Shown here one piece after another: positions 8,047-16,021 of a DNA stretch of 42,383 bases. The notes beneath the pieces are model-generated. The model was not told the DNA's origin, made no database searches, and saw nothing but the letters and a program-made list of their open reading frames with translations. The stretch is from assembly GCA_902783575.1 (NCBI GenBank), contig CACZRP010000045.1:1-42383 (forward strand), in the 5' to 3' direction. Every line of letters starts with the position of its first letter. The stretch's first letter is position 1. The DNA comes from an uncultured Eubacteriales bacterium. Its GTDB lineage: Bacteria; Bacillota; Clostridia; Lachnospirales; Bianqueaceae. The translations under genes and the position numbers were made by a program.

Positions 8047-8445
8047 ATGAAATCAATTAAAGTAGTGGCTGCGCTGATCAGGTCCTTCAATGAAAACGGC
8101 GAGCCTGTGGTATTCGCGACGCAGCGCGGTTATGGAGATTACAAGGACTGGTGGGAGTTCCCGGGAGGAAAGATTGAAGAAGGGGAGACCCAGGAAGAGG
8201 CACTGGTGAGGGAAATTCATGAAGAGCTGGACGCCCGAATCACGGTAGAGAAGTTTCTAACCACCGTGGAGTATGATTATCCTGCTTTCCATCTATCCAT
8301 GGACTGCTTCTGGTGCACGCTGGCGGAAGGACATCTCACTCTTCTGGAACACGAAGCTGCAAAGTGGCTGCCTCTGGACAATCTGAGGCAGGTAAATTGG
8401 CTGCCAGCCGATGTACTGGTGATTGAAGCCATCGAAAAAGGCTGA
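8047..8445 (+). CDS. Nudix hydrolase, MutT-like (8-oxo-dGTP diphosphatase)
   Basis: This is a nucleotide pyrophosphohydrolase of 132 residues, the size of MutT. The Nudix box is complete: GGKIEEGETQEEALVREIHEEL follows the pattern Gx5Ex7REUxEExGU with one change at the usual final Gly. The N-terminal strand IKVVAALI and the WWEFPGGK motif are typical of (deoxy)nucleoside triphosphate pyrophosphohydrolases that clean oxidised dNTPs. It has a poor ribosome site and lies close behind the XRE gene, so it is probably cotranscribed with it. A strong hairpin terminator follows. Confidence 0.88.
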   Translation: MKSIKVVAALIRSFNENGEPVVFATQRGYGDYKDWWEFPGGKIEEGETQEEALVREIHEELDARITVEKFLTTVEYDYPAFHLSMDCFWCTLAEGHLTLLEHEAAKWLPLDNLRQVNWLPADVLVIEAIEKG

Positions 8446-8464
8446 GGATTCTTCCTCATAGAAA

Positions 8465-8492
8465 AAGGGCGAATTTCATGGAATTCGCCCTT
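8465..8492. terminator. Bidirectional intrinsic terminator
   Basis: An 11-bp perfect stem AAGGGCGAATT (8465-8475) / AATTCGCCCTT (8482-8492) closes on a 6-nt loop. On the minus strand it is followed by TTTTTC. It lies between the Nudix gene (+) and the large secreted-protein gene (-), so it can serve both. Confidence 0.8.
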
Positions 8493-8563
8493 ATATTTAT
8501 CATTAGCAAAAAAGAAGAAGCCGCAGCATATCATTTGGCTGCAGCTCCTTCAGAATCAGAGCC

Positions 8564-11500
8564 TTATTCTTTTACAAGACCAATAAAGAAGTTGTCGACG
8601 TTGTGGACTTTGAGGGTGTAACCGCCGACGCTTTCCTCGGCTGACTGGGTGGAGAGCTCTCCGGAATAGGCATTGATGATATCCTCGGAAAGACCCAGCT
8701 GAGGCAGCCGCAGGATGGCGTCCTTCAGAGCAATCCATTCCTCGGTCTGGGTATAGGTCCTGGCTTCCGTCTCAATGCTGGTGATTTCACCGGCGGCATT
8801 CACGACGATGTGCAGACGGGCGATGGAATCGGTTTTGTAGCTGACGTGATAACTGCCGTCTTCAGATACGGATTCCTCGGTCATATTCAGATTGAGGCCG
8901 GAGGTGCTTGTGATGAAGGCCAATGCATTGATGATGGTTTGCCCGGCCGCCGAATTCTTGGCTTCTTTTTCCTTCTTCAGCTTCTCTTCAATCACCCCTT
9001 TAGCGACAACCTCGTTTTCGTCCAGCGTCTTCAAAAATGCCTGGGCGCGTTCCTGAATTGTCTTGTAGCTTTCATTCAGCGCTTCCACCAGATAGGTGAA
9101 GTCACTGATGGCTACCTTCACATTGGAGGGGCCTCCCGAGACAAACTCCAGATCGAAGGTCAGGGAGGAGAGGGGCCCCAGATAGCCGGCACCGATACTG
9201 GTGTTGGTAAAGTCAGTACCGCGGGCACCCATCGTCTGATTATCACTGTCACTGGGCAGGCCCTGGCCCCAGCTGCCGCCGCCCACATAATCGAAGACCA
9301 GTTTTTCGCCTTCCGCATGATAGATGGCAGTGGCATGAGGACCATAGGTTGTCAGATCATCCATGATGCTGTTGCCCACAAAGTAAGTGATGCCCTCCCA
9401 CTGGCTGGCGGAAATACTGATGGTTCCGTAGCTGATGTGTTCCATATAGCCGATATTCTTCGGCCCGTCCGCATGATAGACCTCACCATCCTTGAGCTCG
9501 TAGAGATCCAGGTCAATGGACACGGTGGGATAGCCGGTGCCGAAGACCAGAGAAACCAGCATATCGGAGGTGCTTTCCTTCACGGAGGAGGTGACAGTCA
9601 CCATCTCCAGGGCGCCGTCATTGTCCAGGTCATCCACCAGGGCGCTCAGCAGTCCGGTGCCGCCGCCGGAGGCCATGTCCTTGTTCTCCAGCTGGGTGGT
9701 GAAGGAAGCCCCGTCGCAGGTGCCGATCTGGGGAACCACATTGGCCCGCAAGTAAGCGTAGAAAAGCTCCTCGAGGCCCTTGCTCATGCGGGATGTATAG
9801 TAACGGGAGTTCTGGCGGGCATCCATGTCCGCCACCGAAGTGCCTTCGGAATTGTCTGAGTATTTCTGCTGATTCGCATCTACCGCATGGAATACAAAGG
9901 TATAGTCATACCGGTTGTCCAGGGAGGTTTCCCAGTGGCCCTGGGAATCCGCACCAACGCTTTGATAAATCGTTTCCGGAGCATCGCTGCGATAAATATC
10001 AATCAGCGCTCCGGAGATGGGCTCGCCGGTTTCATCATCCACCACATCGCCGCCCGCCAGGCAGGTGCGCCAGAGGTTCTCGGTCAGATCGTCTCTCACC
10101 TGACGAGGTTCTTCACAGAGGAGGGGATAGGTGTTCAGGGGCAGCAGGTTGCCGTCATATTTTTCGGTTTCGGTGACGATGGCCATCAGCGCGAGGGCGT
10201 TGCTCATGACCTGCCGGAAGGCGGCAGCCCGCTCGGTGCTTTCGAAACCCGAGTCGTTCTGCTTCTGCAGGGCGTAGACATAGGCATAGGTGCGCTGGGT
10301 GACCCGCAGCGCCAGGATGGCCCAGGCCCGGAGATTCTGCAGGGTTTCCTGGGAGACAAAGCCCTGGTTCCTGGCCTCAGCGAGAGCCTGGGAAATGGCA
10401 GAGTTCAGACCGGTGAAGGCCGCCGTGGAGATATCCATCAGGCAGTCCACCATGTAGGTGGTTTTCCCGACGTCGATCTCCTGATCGAAGAGGACATCGG
10501 CCATGCCGAGACAGGTATCCAGCACGCCCAGCAGCGCGCCCACCGGGAAAGCGGTGGTTACCAGCAGCTTGGAGAAGAACATTACGCCCTGTTCCACCAC
10601 GGCGCCTTCGGCGGCCTTGATGGGATCCTCATATTCCTCCAGCAGTTTGCTGCAGGCGGCCTGCATCAGCTTCACCGAACTCCGGGAGCCCTTGTCAAAC
10701 TGTTTTTTATCGGTGCTCTCAAGAAGCCGCAGACCCTGAAGGAAGGATTCCTTCCAGCCCTGGCTCCGTTCGGCGATATCCATATAGTTGTAAAAGGCGC
10801 TGATGGTTTCCGTGGTATAGGAGACCACGTCAGCGGCGGTGCTGATCCCATCCATGGTTTTCAGGGAGGCCGCGTCCAGATCGAGCTGGGAGCTGAATAC
10901 CTTCTTGCCGAATCCGTCCGCTTCCTCGACGAAATCGAAAAGTTCAACCAGATCCTGGGGAACATTGGTCATCCCCACGATTTCTGAAACCCAGGGATCG
11001 TTAAGGGCAAAGTGGTATTTGTCCACGATCTTCATAAACTCGCTGCCGTCGCTGTCTACCAGATAGGAAGCATCCTCGTCTGCCAGGGTGAGCAGGGCTT
11101 CTTCGTATTCATCCTGGACAATGGCGTCACTGCCCCATTTGGGCACGATTACCCGCCAGTCAAAACCGTTGTCAAAAACCACGGCCAGCGAGGACTGCAC
11201 AGTGGTGCCGAAAGCGCCCTGGGAAATAAACAGATCCTTCTGGCTCAGCTGAATGCTTTCCAGCTCATCTCCGTACATGCTCCATACCGACAGAATATCC
11301 TTGGCCTCCGCCGGACAAATCACGGCGACGGGGTCCTTGCCGGTGTCATCCACCATAAACTGGGCCCGCAGGTACCTTAGCAGGTGAACCAGCCCATAGA
11401 CGCGGCCCTGACCCTTGATATCCAGATAGGGAACGGTTTCCTGATTCTGATAGCAGGTTCCGTCCTCATTCATGCTGAGATTCAGATGGGACCAGATGTC

Positions 11501-11779
11501 CTCACTGCTTCTGAAAAACGTATATTGGCCGCCATCATGATAAACTTCAAAGCCGGCCATGGCAGCGGCATCCTCGACCGTCACGTAGATATCGGTATTG
11601 TTCTCAAGGACGCCCTTGGCAGTGCGGACATTGCCGGTTTCACCCATGATCCGGTACTCAAATTCACCGGTGATATATGCTGGCTTTTCCGGCGTCATGG
11701 CGGCCTGAGCCCGGACTCCGGGAATCAGGCTGAAAACCATCGACAGAATCAGCAGGACGCTCAGCAGCTTTTTACTCAT
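8564..11779 (-). CDS. Large secreted protein with stalk-like, carboxypeptidase-regulatory-like and DxDxDG segments
   Basis: The 1071-residue protein has a clear Sec signal peptide (about 1-27, cut near AQA-A). Residues about 58-90 (IYVTVEDAAAMAGFEV...GGQYTFFR) look like a copper-amine-oxidase-N-type stalk domain. A long helical middle follows. Around 575-640 GDVVDDETGEPISGALIDIY resembles a carboxypeptidase-regulatory Ig-like domain. Around 716 DDLDNDGALEMV looks like an FG-GAP/EF-hand calcium loop. There is no LPxTG motif or SLH repeat, so anchoring is unclear. No enzyme active site was recognised. AAGGAGG lies about 8 bp before the ATG, inside the upstream gene. The two genes overlap by 8 bp and are surely co-expressed. 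Confidence 0.8.
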   Translation of the reverse strand: MSKKLLSVLLILSMVFSLIPGVRAQAAMTPEKPAYITGEFEYRIMGETGNVRTAKGVLENNTDIYVTVEDAAAMAGFEVYHDGGQYTFFRSSEDIWSHLNLSMNEDGTCYQNQETVPYLDIKGQGRVYGLVHLLRYLRAQFMVDDTGKDPVAVICPAEAKDILSVWSMYGDELESIQLSQKDLFISQGAFGTTVQSSLAVVFDNGFDWRVIVPKWGSDAIVQDEYEEALLTLADEDASYLVDSDGSEFMKIVDKYHFALNDPWVSEIVGMTNVPQDLVELFDFVEEADGFGKKVFSSQLDLDAASLKTMDGISTAADVVSYTTETISAFYNYMDIAERSQGWKESFLQGLRLLESTDKKQFDKGSRSSVKLMQAACSKLLEEYEDPIKAAEGAVVEQGVMFFSKLLVTTAFPVGALLGVLDTCLGMADVLFDQEIDVGKTTYMVDCLMDISTAAFTGLNSAISQALAEARNQGFVSQETLQNLRAWAILALRVTQRTYAYVYALQKQNDSGFESTERAAAFRQVMSNALALMAIVTETEKYDGNLLPLNTYPLLCEEPRQVRDDLTENLWRTCLAGGDVVDDETGEPISGALIDIYRSDAPETIYQSVGADSQGHWETSLDNRYDYTFVFHAVDANQQKYSDNSEGTSVADMDARQNSRYYTSRMSKGLEELFYAYLRANVVPQIGTCDGASFTTQLENKDMASGGGTGLLSALVDDLDNDGALEMVTVTSSVKESTSDMLVSLVFGTGYPTVSIDLDLYELKDGEVYHADGPKNIGYMEHISYGTISISASQWEGITYFVGNSIMDDLTTYGPHATAIYHAEGEKLVFDYVGGGSWGQGLPSDSDNQTMGARGTDFTNTSIGAGYLGPLSSLTFDLEFVSGGPSNVKVAISDFTYLVEALNESYKTIQERAQAFLKTLDENEVVAKGVIEEKLKKEKEAKNSAAGQTIINALAFITSTSGLNLNMTEESVSEDGSYHVSYKTDSIARLHIVVNAAGEITSIETEARTYTQTEEWIALKDAILRLPQLGLSEDIINAYSGELSTQSAEESVGGYTLKVHNVDNFFIGLVKE

Positions 11780-12452
11780 GACCTTCGCCTCCTTCCATCT
11801 GCTGCGCCATATAGGAGATGAGACCTCCGGTAATGGCGTCAGAGAGATCAGAGGTCATCTGGACCTGGCGGCTGTCGATGAAATCAAAGACGGGAATCTC
11901 GATATTAAAGGTCTGCTTTTCTGCTTCTTTGCCCAGCTGTTCTTCCACAGCCTTCAGAATTTCTTCCTCCGAGGCATCGGCGCCCACCTGCTTCATGGCT
12001 TCTTCGTAGGCGCTGGCAAAGCTGGGGGCTTCGATGGTTACGGGGACCAGGGCATATTCAAAACCGGTCTCGTCGGTGGTCATCCTGGTTTCGCCCAGAA
12101 TGAAGGTCATGCCCCGGGCAATCTTCGCCTGGATAGCCGGGAAGGAGAGGCCATCCATTCCGGACGCGTACTCCGCAGCCCGGGGATCACACTGCTGATA
12201 GCAGGTGAGGAAGGCCTGGACGGTGGCTTTGGCTCCTTCTTCGGGAGAAAGGGCGGCCAGGGCTTCCTGGGTGAGAACCTCGGCAGGCTCCTGAGCAATT
12301 TCCTCTTCTTCCTGAACAGAAGGATTGTCGGCGGTATTACTTTTACTGCGGCTGATCAGGACAATGACCAGGGCCACAGCGCCGATGACTATCAGAACGA
12401 TTTCCGTAATCAGTACAATTAACAGTCCCTTGGGTTTCTTGTTTTGGCTCAT
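11772..12452 (-). CDS. Hypothetical membrane-anchored extracytoplasmic protein
   Basis: The 226-residue protein has one N-terminal transmembrane helix (about 9-33) after a short basic tail, then an acidic Glu/Pro linker (about 40-60). The outer domain (about 68-226) starts with GAKATVQAFLTCYQQCDPRAAEYASG, reminiscent of small folds found in Clostridia lipoproteins such as DUF5105. This relation is only suggestive. AAGGAG lies 10 bp before the ATG. It overlaps the following 1071-residue secreted protein by 8 bp, so the pair probably forms a surface complex. The function is unknown. Confidence 0.72.
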   Translation of the reverse strand: MSQNKKPKGLLIVLITEIVLIVIGAVALVIVLISRSKSNTADNPSVQEEEEIAQEPAEVLTQEALAALSPEEGAKATVQAFLTCYQQCDPRAAEYASGMDGLSFPAIQAKIARGMTFILGETRMTTDETGFEYALVPVTIEAPSFASAYEEAMKQVGADASEEEILKAVEEQLGKEAEKQTFNIEIPVFDFIDSRQVQMTSDLSDAITGGLISYMAQQMEGGEGHE

Positions 12453-12494
12453 GCTTTAAGTGCTCCTTATTGTGCGGCAGTGCTTTTTGATCTT

Positions 12495-13655
12495 TTATGC
12501 CCGGTCAGGCGATTTCCAGTCCCAGGCCTTTTCCGGCTCGGCAAAGGGCCGCCGGAACATGCGGGGATCCACCGGATCTCCGTATTTTTCGTGAAGAATC
12601 ACATTGACCAGCATCTCCACATCCTCCACCCGGTGTCCGTGGGTACCAGGGCGGAAATACCAGTAGAGGTGCTCTCCGGCGCCGAGAAAGTCAAATACTT
12701 CTCCTGCAGCCCTGGTGGTCTGGTAGGAACCCACCGGATTGGACCAGAAATCGCCGGCTCCCTCTGAGATAAACAGGGTCCGCGGCGCCACCATGGCCTT
12801 GAGAAAATGGGTATCAAAGGGAAGGGTTTCCTCCGAAGTACGGTAAGCCTCCATGCCTTCGCCCATCCAGAAATTGAAATTGCGCATCAGATCGTCCAGG
12901 GTTTCGCTCCGTCCTTCCGGGACATCATCGCATTCGCCCTTCATGTGGATCCGGTAGCAGCCGCAGGCGCCGGCGCAGGTGGCATTGGGATTCACAATCC
13001 TGGCCCGGGTATCCAGAGCCCCCGCCAGGGCAGTGGCCTTGGCGCCGCGGGAATGGCCGCAGAAGGTGATGAAGTCAAGGTCGATGGGCAGATCCAGCTT
13101 TTCCAGAGCATCCACGCAGCGGGAATATCCCCAGGCCCAGGCGCTGAGGGCGCCGGCCCGGCAGTCCGGATAGGTTTCGTACAGGGCCCCGTGGCCGCGG
13201 CCCACATGCTGAATATCATGGGCCAGCTCCGTGCGGTCAAAGAATACCCAGCCCACGCCGTGCTCAAGGGCGGCATTCAGATATTCCTTATCCATATGAT
13301 ACCGCCAGCACTGGTCACCGTCGACGATGACCGGGACCTTCTCTCCCTGTGTCTCCGGGAGAATCACCTGCATGCGGAAGACGATGGGATGCTCCCTGGT
13401 GCCGGTATGAATAAGGTAGCCTTTGATGGCTGCCAGGGCCAGGGGCTCCACCTCCAGAAATTCCGGCTGCGGCGGCTGCACGCCGTACTGCAGCTCGATG
13501 GCGGTTTTGTAGATTTCGGCTCTTCTTTCGGCCCATTCCTCCGGGCTTTTCACCCGGCGGCCGTCATTCAAAAGAAAAGGATCCGGCAGCTTGCCCAGCA
13601 GCTGGTATTCGGTGATTCTTGTGGTGTTCTCGTCAATTTGATATCTGGTATCCAT
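12495..13655 (-). CDS. Alpha/beta hydrolase, glucuronoyl (CE15)-esterase-like
   Basis: The 386-residue protein has a serine-hydrolase fold. The nucleophile elbow is GHSRGAKA with Ser at about 201, matching the GxSRxGK-like pattern of CE15 glucuronoyl esterases. A candidate catalytic His lies in GTHGHRVED (about 340), and FISEGAGDFWSNP holds a candidate acid. CE15 enzymes split ester links between lignin and glucuronoxylan, but this one has no signal peptide and would act in the cytoplasm. A general carbohydrate-esterase role is therefore safer. The ribosome site before ATG 13655 is weak. It lies 42 bp upstream of the membrane-anchored protein gene in the same direction. Confidence 0.75.
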   Translation of the reverse strand: MDTRYQIDENTTRITEYQLLGKLPDPFLLNDGRRVKSPEEWAERRAEIYKTAIELQYGVQPPQPEFLEVEPLALAAIKGYLIHTGTREHPIVFRMQVILPETQGEKVPVIVDGDQCWRYHMDKEYLNAALEHGVGWVFFDRTELAHDIQHVGRGHGALYETYPDCRAGALSAWAWGYSRCVDALEKLDLPIDLDFITFCGHSRGAKATALAGALDTRARIVNPNATCAGACGCYRIHMKGECDDVPEGRSETLDDLMRNFNFWMGEGMEAYRTSEETLPFDTHFLKAMVAPRTLFISEGAGDFWSNPVGSYQTTRAAGEVFDFLGAGEHLYWYFRPGTHGHRVEDVEMLVNVILHEKYGDPVDPRMFRRPFAEPEKAWDWKSPDRA

Positions 13656-13822
13656 TGTCTTTTATCGCGGCATCCCGTTTGGGGATTACGTCTGAACCAA
13701 CAGATCCGCTTTTCCTTTCCTGAAGCTTGGGCAGGAATGGAGATGCTCCATTTGCCCTGATAAGATTGTAATATTTTGCCCATATCATGTCAATGGCGAT
13801 GCATTTCCGAAGAACAGGAATC

Positions 13823-13851
13823 TTTCACGTTATCGGTTAATATGGTATAAT
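13823..13851 (+). promoter_or_regulatory. Predicted extended -10 promoter
   Basis: TGG precedes TATAAT (13846-13851), giving an extended -10. The -35 TTTCAC (13823-13828, 17 bp) is poor. It drives the 176-residue hypothetical gene starting 38 bp downstream. Confidence 0.5.
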
Positions 13852-13888
13852 CATTTTAAATGAATCTTCCGACAGAATGGAGATATTA

Positions 13889-14419
13889 ATGGAAAACGAA
13901 GAATTGCTCAATATTCTGAAGGACCATCTGCAGCGATATCCAAAGATGCAGCCGCAGGACGTGGTGAAGCTGCTTTATCAGAATGAATTTGGTCCCGGAC
14001 ACCTGATTTCCGATCCGCTGGTATGCCTCAACCGCCTGAAGGACGAGTATGCCTATGTGGAGCCGGATAATGATCTTCCGCTGGTGGAGGATATCGGCAA
14101 CGGCATGGCCCGAATCAATCTGGCACCGCTGGATGCCATTGATTTTTCCCTCCAGGAGCTGGCGGTTCTCTTTATGCGTTCGGCCAATCATGTGGCGGGA
14201 GAGATGGATCTGTTCCTGGGGAAGCTTTCCTTCCTGAAGGCGTACTATGAGGATCTTCCCTTCTGCTTTTCCTACGAAGAGCTGGACGATTATCTGAACG
14301 ATTACCTGGAGCAGGGATGTCCGGTGGTGAGCCACAGCGAAACCTACCGTCAGTTTTACAAGCCGGCGTACCGAGTGGTGAAAAAAGAATATATTCCCGG
14401 AAAACTTACTGTCCAATAA
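13889..14419 (+). CDS. Conserved hypothetical protein
   Basis: The 176-residue soluble protein has no signal peptide or membrane helix. Its N-terminal half contains LQRYPKMQPQDVVKLLYQNEFGPGHLI, a pattern I have seen in uncharacterised Clostridia proteins but cannot tie to a function. Several conserved acidic and His positions are present, including a GH pair in FGPGHLI. The ATG at 13889 is chosen because GGAG (13879-13882) is 6 bp upstream; an in-frame ATG at 13877 would overlap that site. A hairpin overlaps the stop codon. It reads in the same direction as the following series but is separated from it by a strong promoter. Confidence 0.7.
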   Translation: MENEELLNILKDHLQRYPKMQPQDVVKLLYQNEFGPGHLISDPLVCLNRLKDEYAYVEPDNDLPLVEDIGNGMARINLAPLDAIDFSLQELAVLFMRSANHVAGEMDLFLGKLSFLKAYYEDLPFCFSYEELDDYLNDYLEQGCPVVSHSETYRQFYKPAYRVVKKEYIPGKLTVQ

Positions 14420-14428
14420 ACTGGACAG
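14409..14428. other. Hairpin over the stop codon of the hypothetical gene
   Basis: CTGTCCA (14409-14415) and TGGACAG (14422-14428) form a perfect 7-bp stem with a 6-nt loop that contains the TAA stop. No T run follows on the plus strand, so it is more likely an mRNA 3'-end stabiliser or a weak terminator. Confidence 0.45.
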
Positions 14429-14443
14429 CAAGAAAATAGGCCG

Positions 14444-14520
14444 TTGACAGCTTTTTCCTGCGGACGTATAATGCGAATAGAAATAAAAGAGACGACTGTC
14501 TCGGATAGAATTCGCATAAT
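14444..14520 (+). promoter_or_regulatory. Perfect consensus promoter overlapped by a nested inverted repeat
   Basis: TTGACA (14444-14449) and TATAAT (14467-14472) are separated by exactly 17 bp, a perfect sigma-A promoter. ATGCGAAT (14471-14478), which begins inside the -10, is repeated inverted as ATTCGCAT (14510-14517). Between them GAGAC (14489-14493) pairs with GTCTC (14498-14502) around GACT. A strong promoter with a -10-overlapping dyad usually means tight repression. The regulator is unknown and the sequence does not match the Bacillus LexA box. Confidence 0.75.
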
Positions 14521-14537
14521 GGAAGGAGAACTGAGCA

Positions 14538-14786
14538 ATGGCTGGAAAAACCAGAATGCCCATGCCCAGGGCGCAGCGGGCCAAGCAGTTTGCGCCCTTT
14601 GCCGCTCTGGTGGGATTTGACCTGGCCCTGGATATGGTGAGGGAAAGGAACCGGAGAATGATGGAAAATGAAATAGAAAGGTCGCCGGAGCCGGAAATGC
14701 CGGAAGTCATGTCTGAAGAAAAAGCCCAGGAGCTTCGTCTCACTGATCCGGACCTGGAAAATGATCCCATGTACTGGACCGCATAA
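14538..14786 (+). CDS. YolD-like small protein
   Basis: The 82-residue protein carries RAKQFAPFAALVGFDLAL (about 14-31), the core of small YolD-like proteins, which in Clostridia often lie next to Y-family DNA polymerases and belong to damage responses. The remainder is charged and acidic (EIERSPEPEMPEVMSEEKAQEL). GGAGAA lies 7 bp before the ATG. No polymerase gene is adjacent; instead a predicted nuclease follows after 6 bp. The family match rests on the core motif alone, and the role in repair is inference. Confidence 0.65.
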   Translation: MAGKTRMPMPRAQRAKQFAPFAALVGFDLALDMVRERNRRMMENEIERSPEPEMPEVMSEEKAQELRLTDPDLENDPMYWTA

Positions 14787-14792
14787 AATGAA

Positions 14793-16019
14793 ATGAATTT
14801 GATCCATAAAAAACCGGAAATCAATTATTCCTTTGACCGTCTGGACATGCTTTGGGAACGATATCCGAAGTATCATGAAATGAGCACCTTTTCCACCATG
14901 GAACAGCTCCTGGAGGAGCATGAATCCTGGAAAAGCGATTTTGAGACGGTCAGGGAAGAATATATCGCGAATGATTACGACCGATTCCTGATCCAGCTGT
15001 CCTGGTCCGATCTTCCCTACCGGTATGCGGCGAAAAAGCGGATACTGGCGGAGGGGAAGCTGCCGGAAAATCCCTATGTGAAGGCTTTTCTGGAACAGTT
15101 CTCGGACCTGGATACCGATCATCAGGCCTGCTTTCTGTTCCCGGAGAGCTACCTGTCGCAGTTTTTTGTCATCATGGATGTGTGCCAAAAAGCCGAATTT
15201 ATCCGGCCTGTGAGGAATCTGTTCCCCGATGAGGAAAAGCAGCATTATCTGGCTGTCTTCGACAAGGGGAACATGGAAGAGATTCTTCTGATGTACCATC
15301 TGCTGTATACGAATACCAGCGAGGATCTGTATGGAGGATATTCCCTCTATGATTATTCTTTTCCCTGGTATCAGAATCATCTGTGGGAGGATCAGATACC
15401 GCTGAGATCCCCCTATCTGCCGGACCCCATTGCCAGGTATCAGGGAAATCTTCCTTGGTATCATAATCCCCTGAAGACCGTCGGTGTGCGGCGGAATATC
15501 CGGCACATCCTGGAATGCGGGTACTTTCGGTCGGAATTGGAATTCTTCCGAAACCTGACAGAAATCATCATGCCCTACTTTCAGTGGTGGTATCAGGACC
15601 TGGCCTTATACGAGGAAAAGGACGGCTTCAGCACCGACTGGCGCCTGAAACGCACCCAGATCCGCACCAGGCTGACGGCGGAGGGAGTAATCAAACCCAA
15701 ATGGAAACACGAGCTGACACTGTTTCAGCTGGTGAGAGAGGCATACCCGGACACCTTATACCAGTACCGGCCCCAGTGGCTGGGCAGGCAGAGTCTGGAC
15801 TTATATATCCCTTCTCTCGAAACGGCTATTGAATATCAGGGAATTCAGCACTATCTCCCTGTGGACTTTTTCGGCGGGGAAGAGGCGCTGACCTTGCGGC
15901 AGGATCTGGACCGTCAGAAGAAGCAGCTCTGCGAGGAGAACCACGTCAGATTGATCATCTGGTCCTATGACGTGGAACCCACAAAAGAAAATCTTCAAAA
16001 GATCATCATGGAGACTTAA
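14793..16019 (+). CDS. Predicted PD-(D/E)XK-type nuclease with unknown N-terminal domain
   Basis: The 408-residue protein has an uncharacterised helical N-terminal part (about 1-270) rich in Trp/Tyr and acidic residues. The C-terminal part (about 310-408) fits a restriction-endonuclease-like core: strand LDLYIP with Asp336, then Glu347-Tyr-Gln349 in AIEYQGIQHY, then a helix with DRQKKQL and a final strand VRLIIW. The Asp...ExQ layout is a known variant of the PD-(D/E)XK motif. The start lies 6 bp after the YolD-like stop with no strong ribosome site, implying coupling. The stop lies 2 bp before the next start. A DNA-processing, repair or defence role is possible; no domain tells which. Confidence 0.7.
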   Translation: MNLIHKKPEINYSFDRLDMLWERYPKYHEMSTFSTMEQLLEEHESWKSDFETVREEYIANDYDRFLIQLSWSDLPYRYAAKKRILAEGKLPENPYVKAFLEQFSDLDTDHQACFLFPESYLSQFFVIMDVCQKAEFIRPVRNLFPDEEKQHYLAVFDKGNMEEILLMYHLLYTNTSEDLYGGYSLYDYSFPWYQNHLWEDQIPLRSPYLPDPIARYQGNLPWYHNPLKTVGVRRNIRHILECGYFRSELEFFRNLTEIIMPYFQWWYQDLALYEEKDGFSTDWRLKRTQIRTRLTAEGVIKPKWKHELTLFQLVREAYPDTLYQYRPQWLGRQSLDLYIPSLETAIEYQGIQHYLPVDFFGGEEALTLRQDLDRQKKQLCEENHVRLIIWSYDVEPTKENLQKIIMET

Positions 16020-16021
16020 CG

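Noticed and set aside
9887..10987. Long plus-strand frame inside the large secreted-protein gene
   Set aside because: The minus-strand protein has a signal peptide, a ribosome site and a continuous 1071-codon frame. The plus frame has none of these.
14469..14520. LexA (SOS) box at the YolD-like promoter
   Set aside because: The dyad ATGCGAAT/ATTCGCAT does not fit the Gram-positive LexA consensus with GAAC and GTTC half sites, so SOS control is not claimed.
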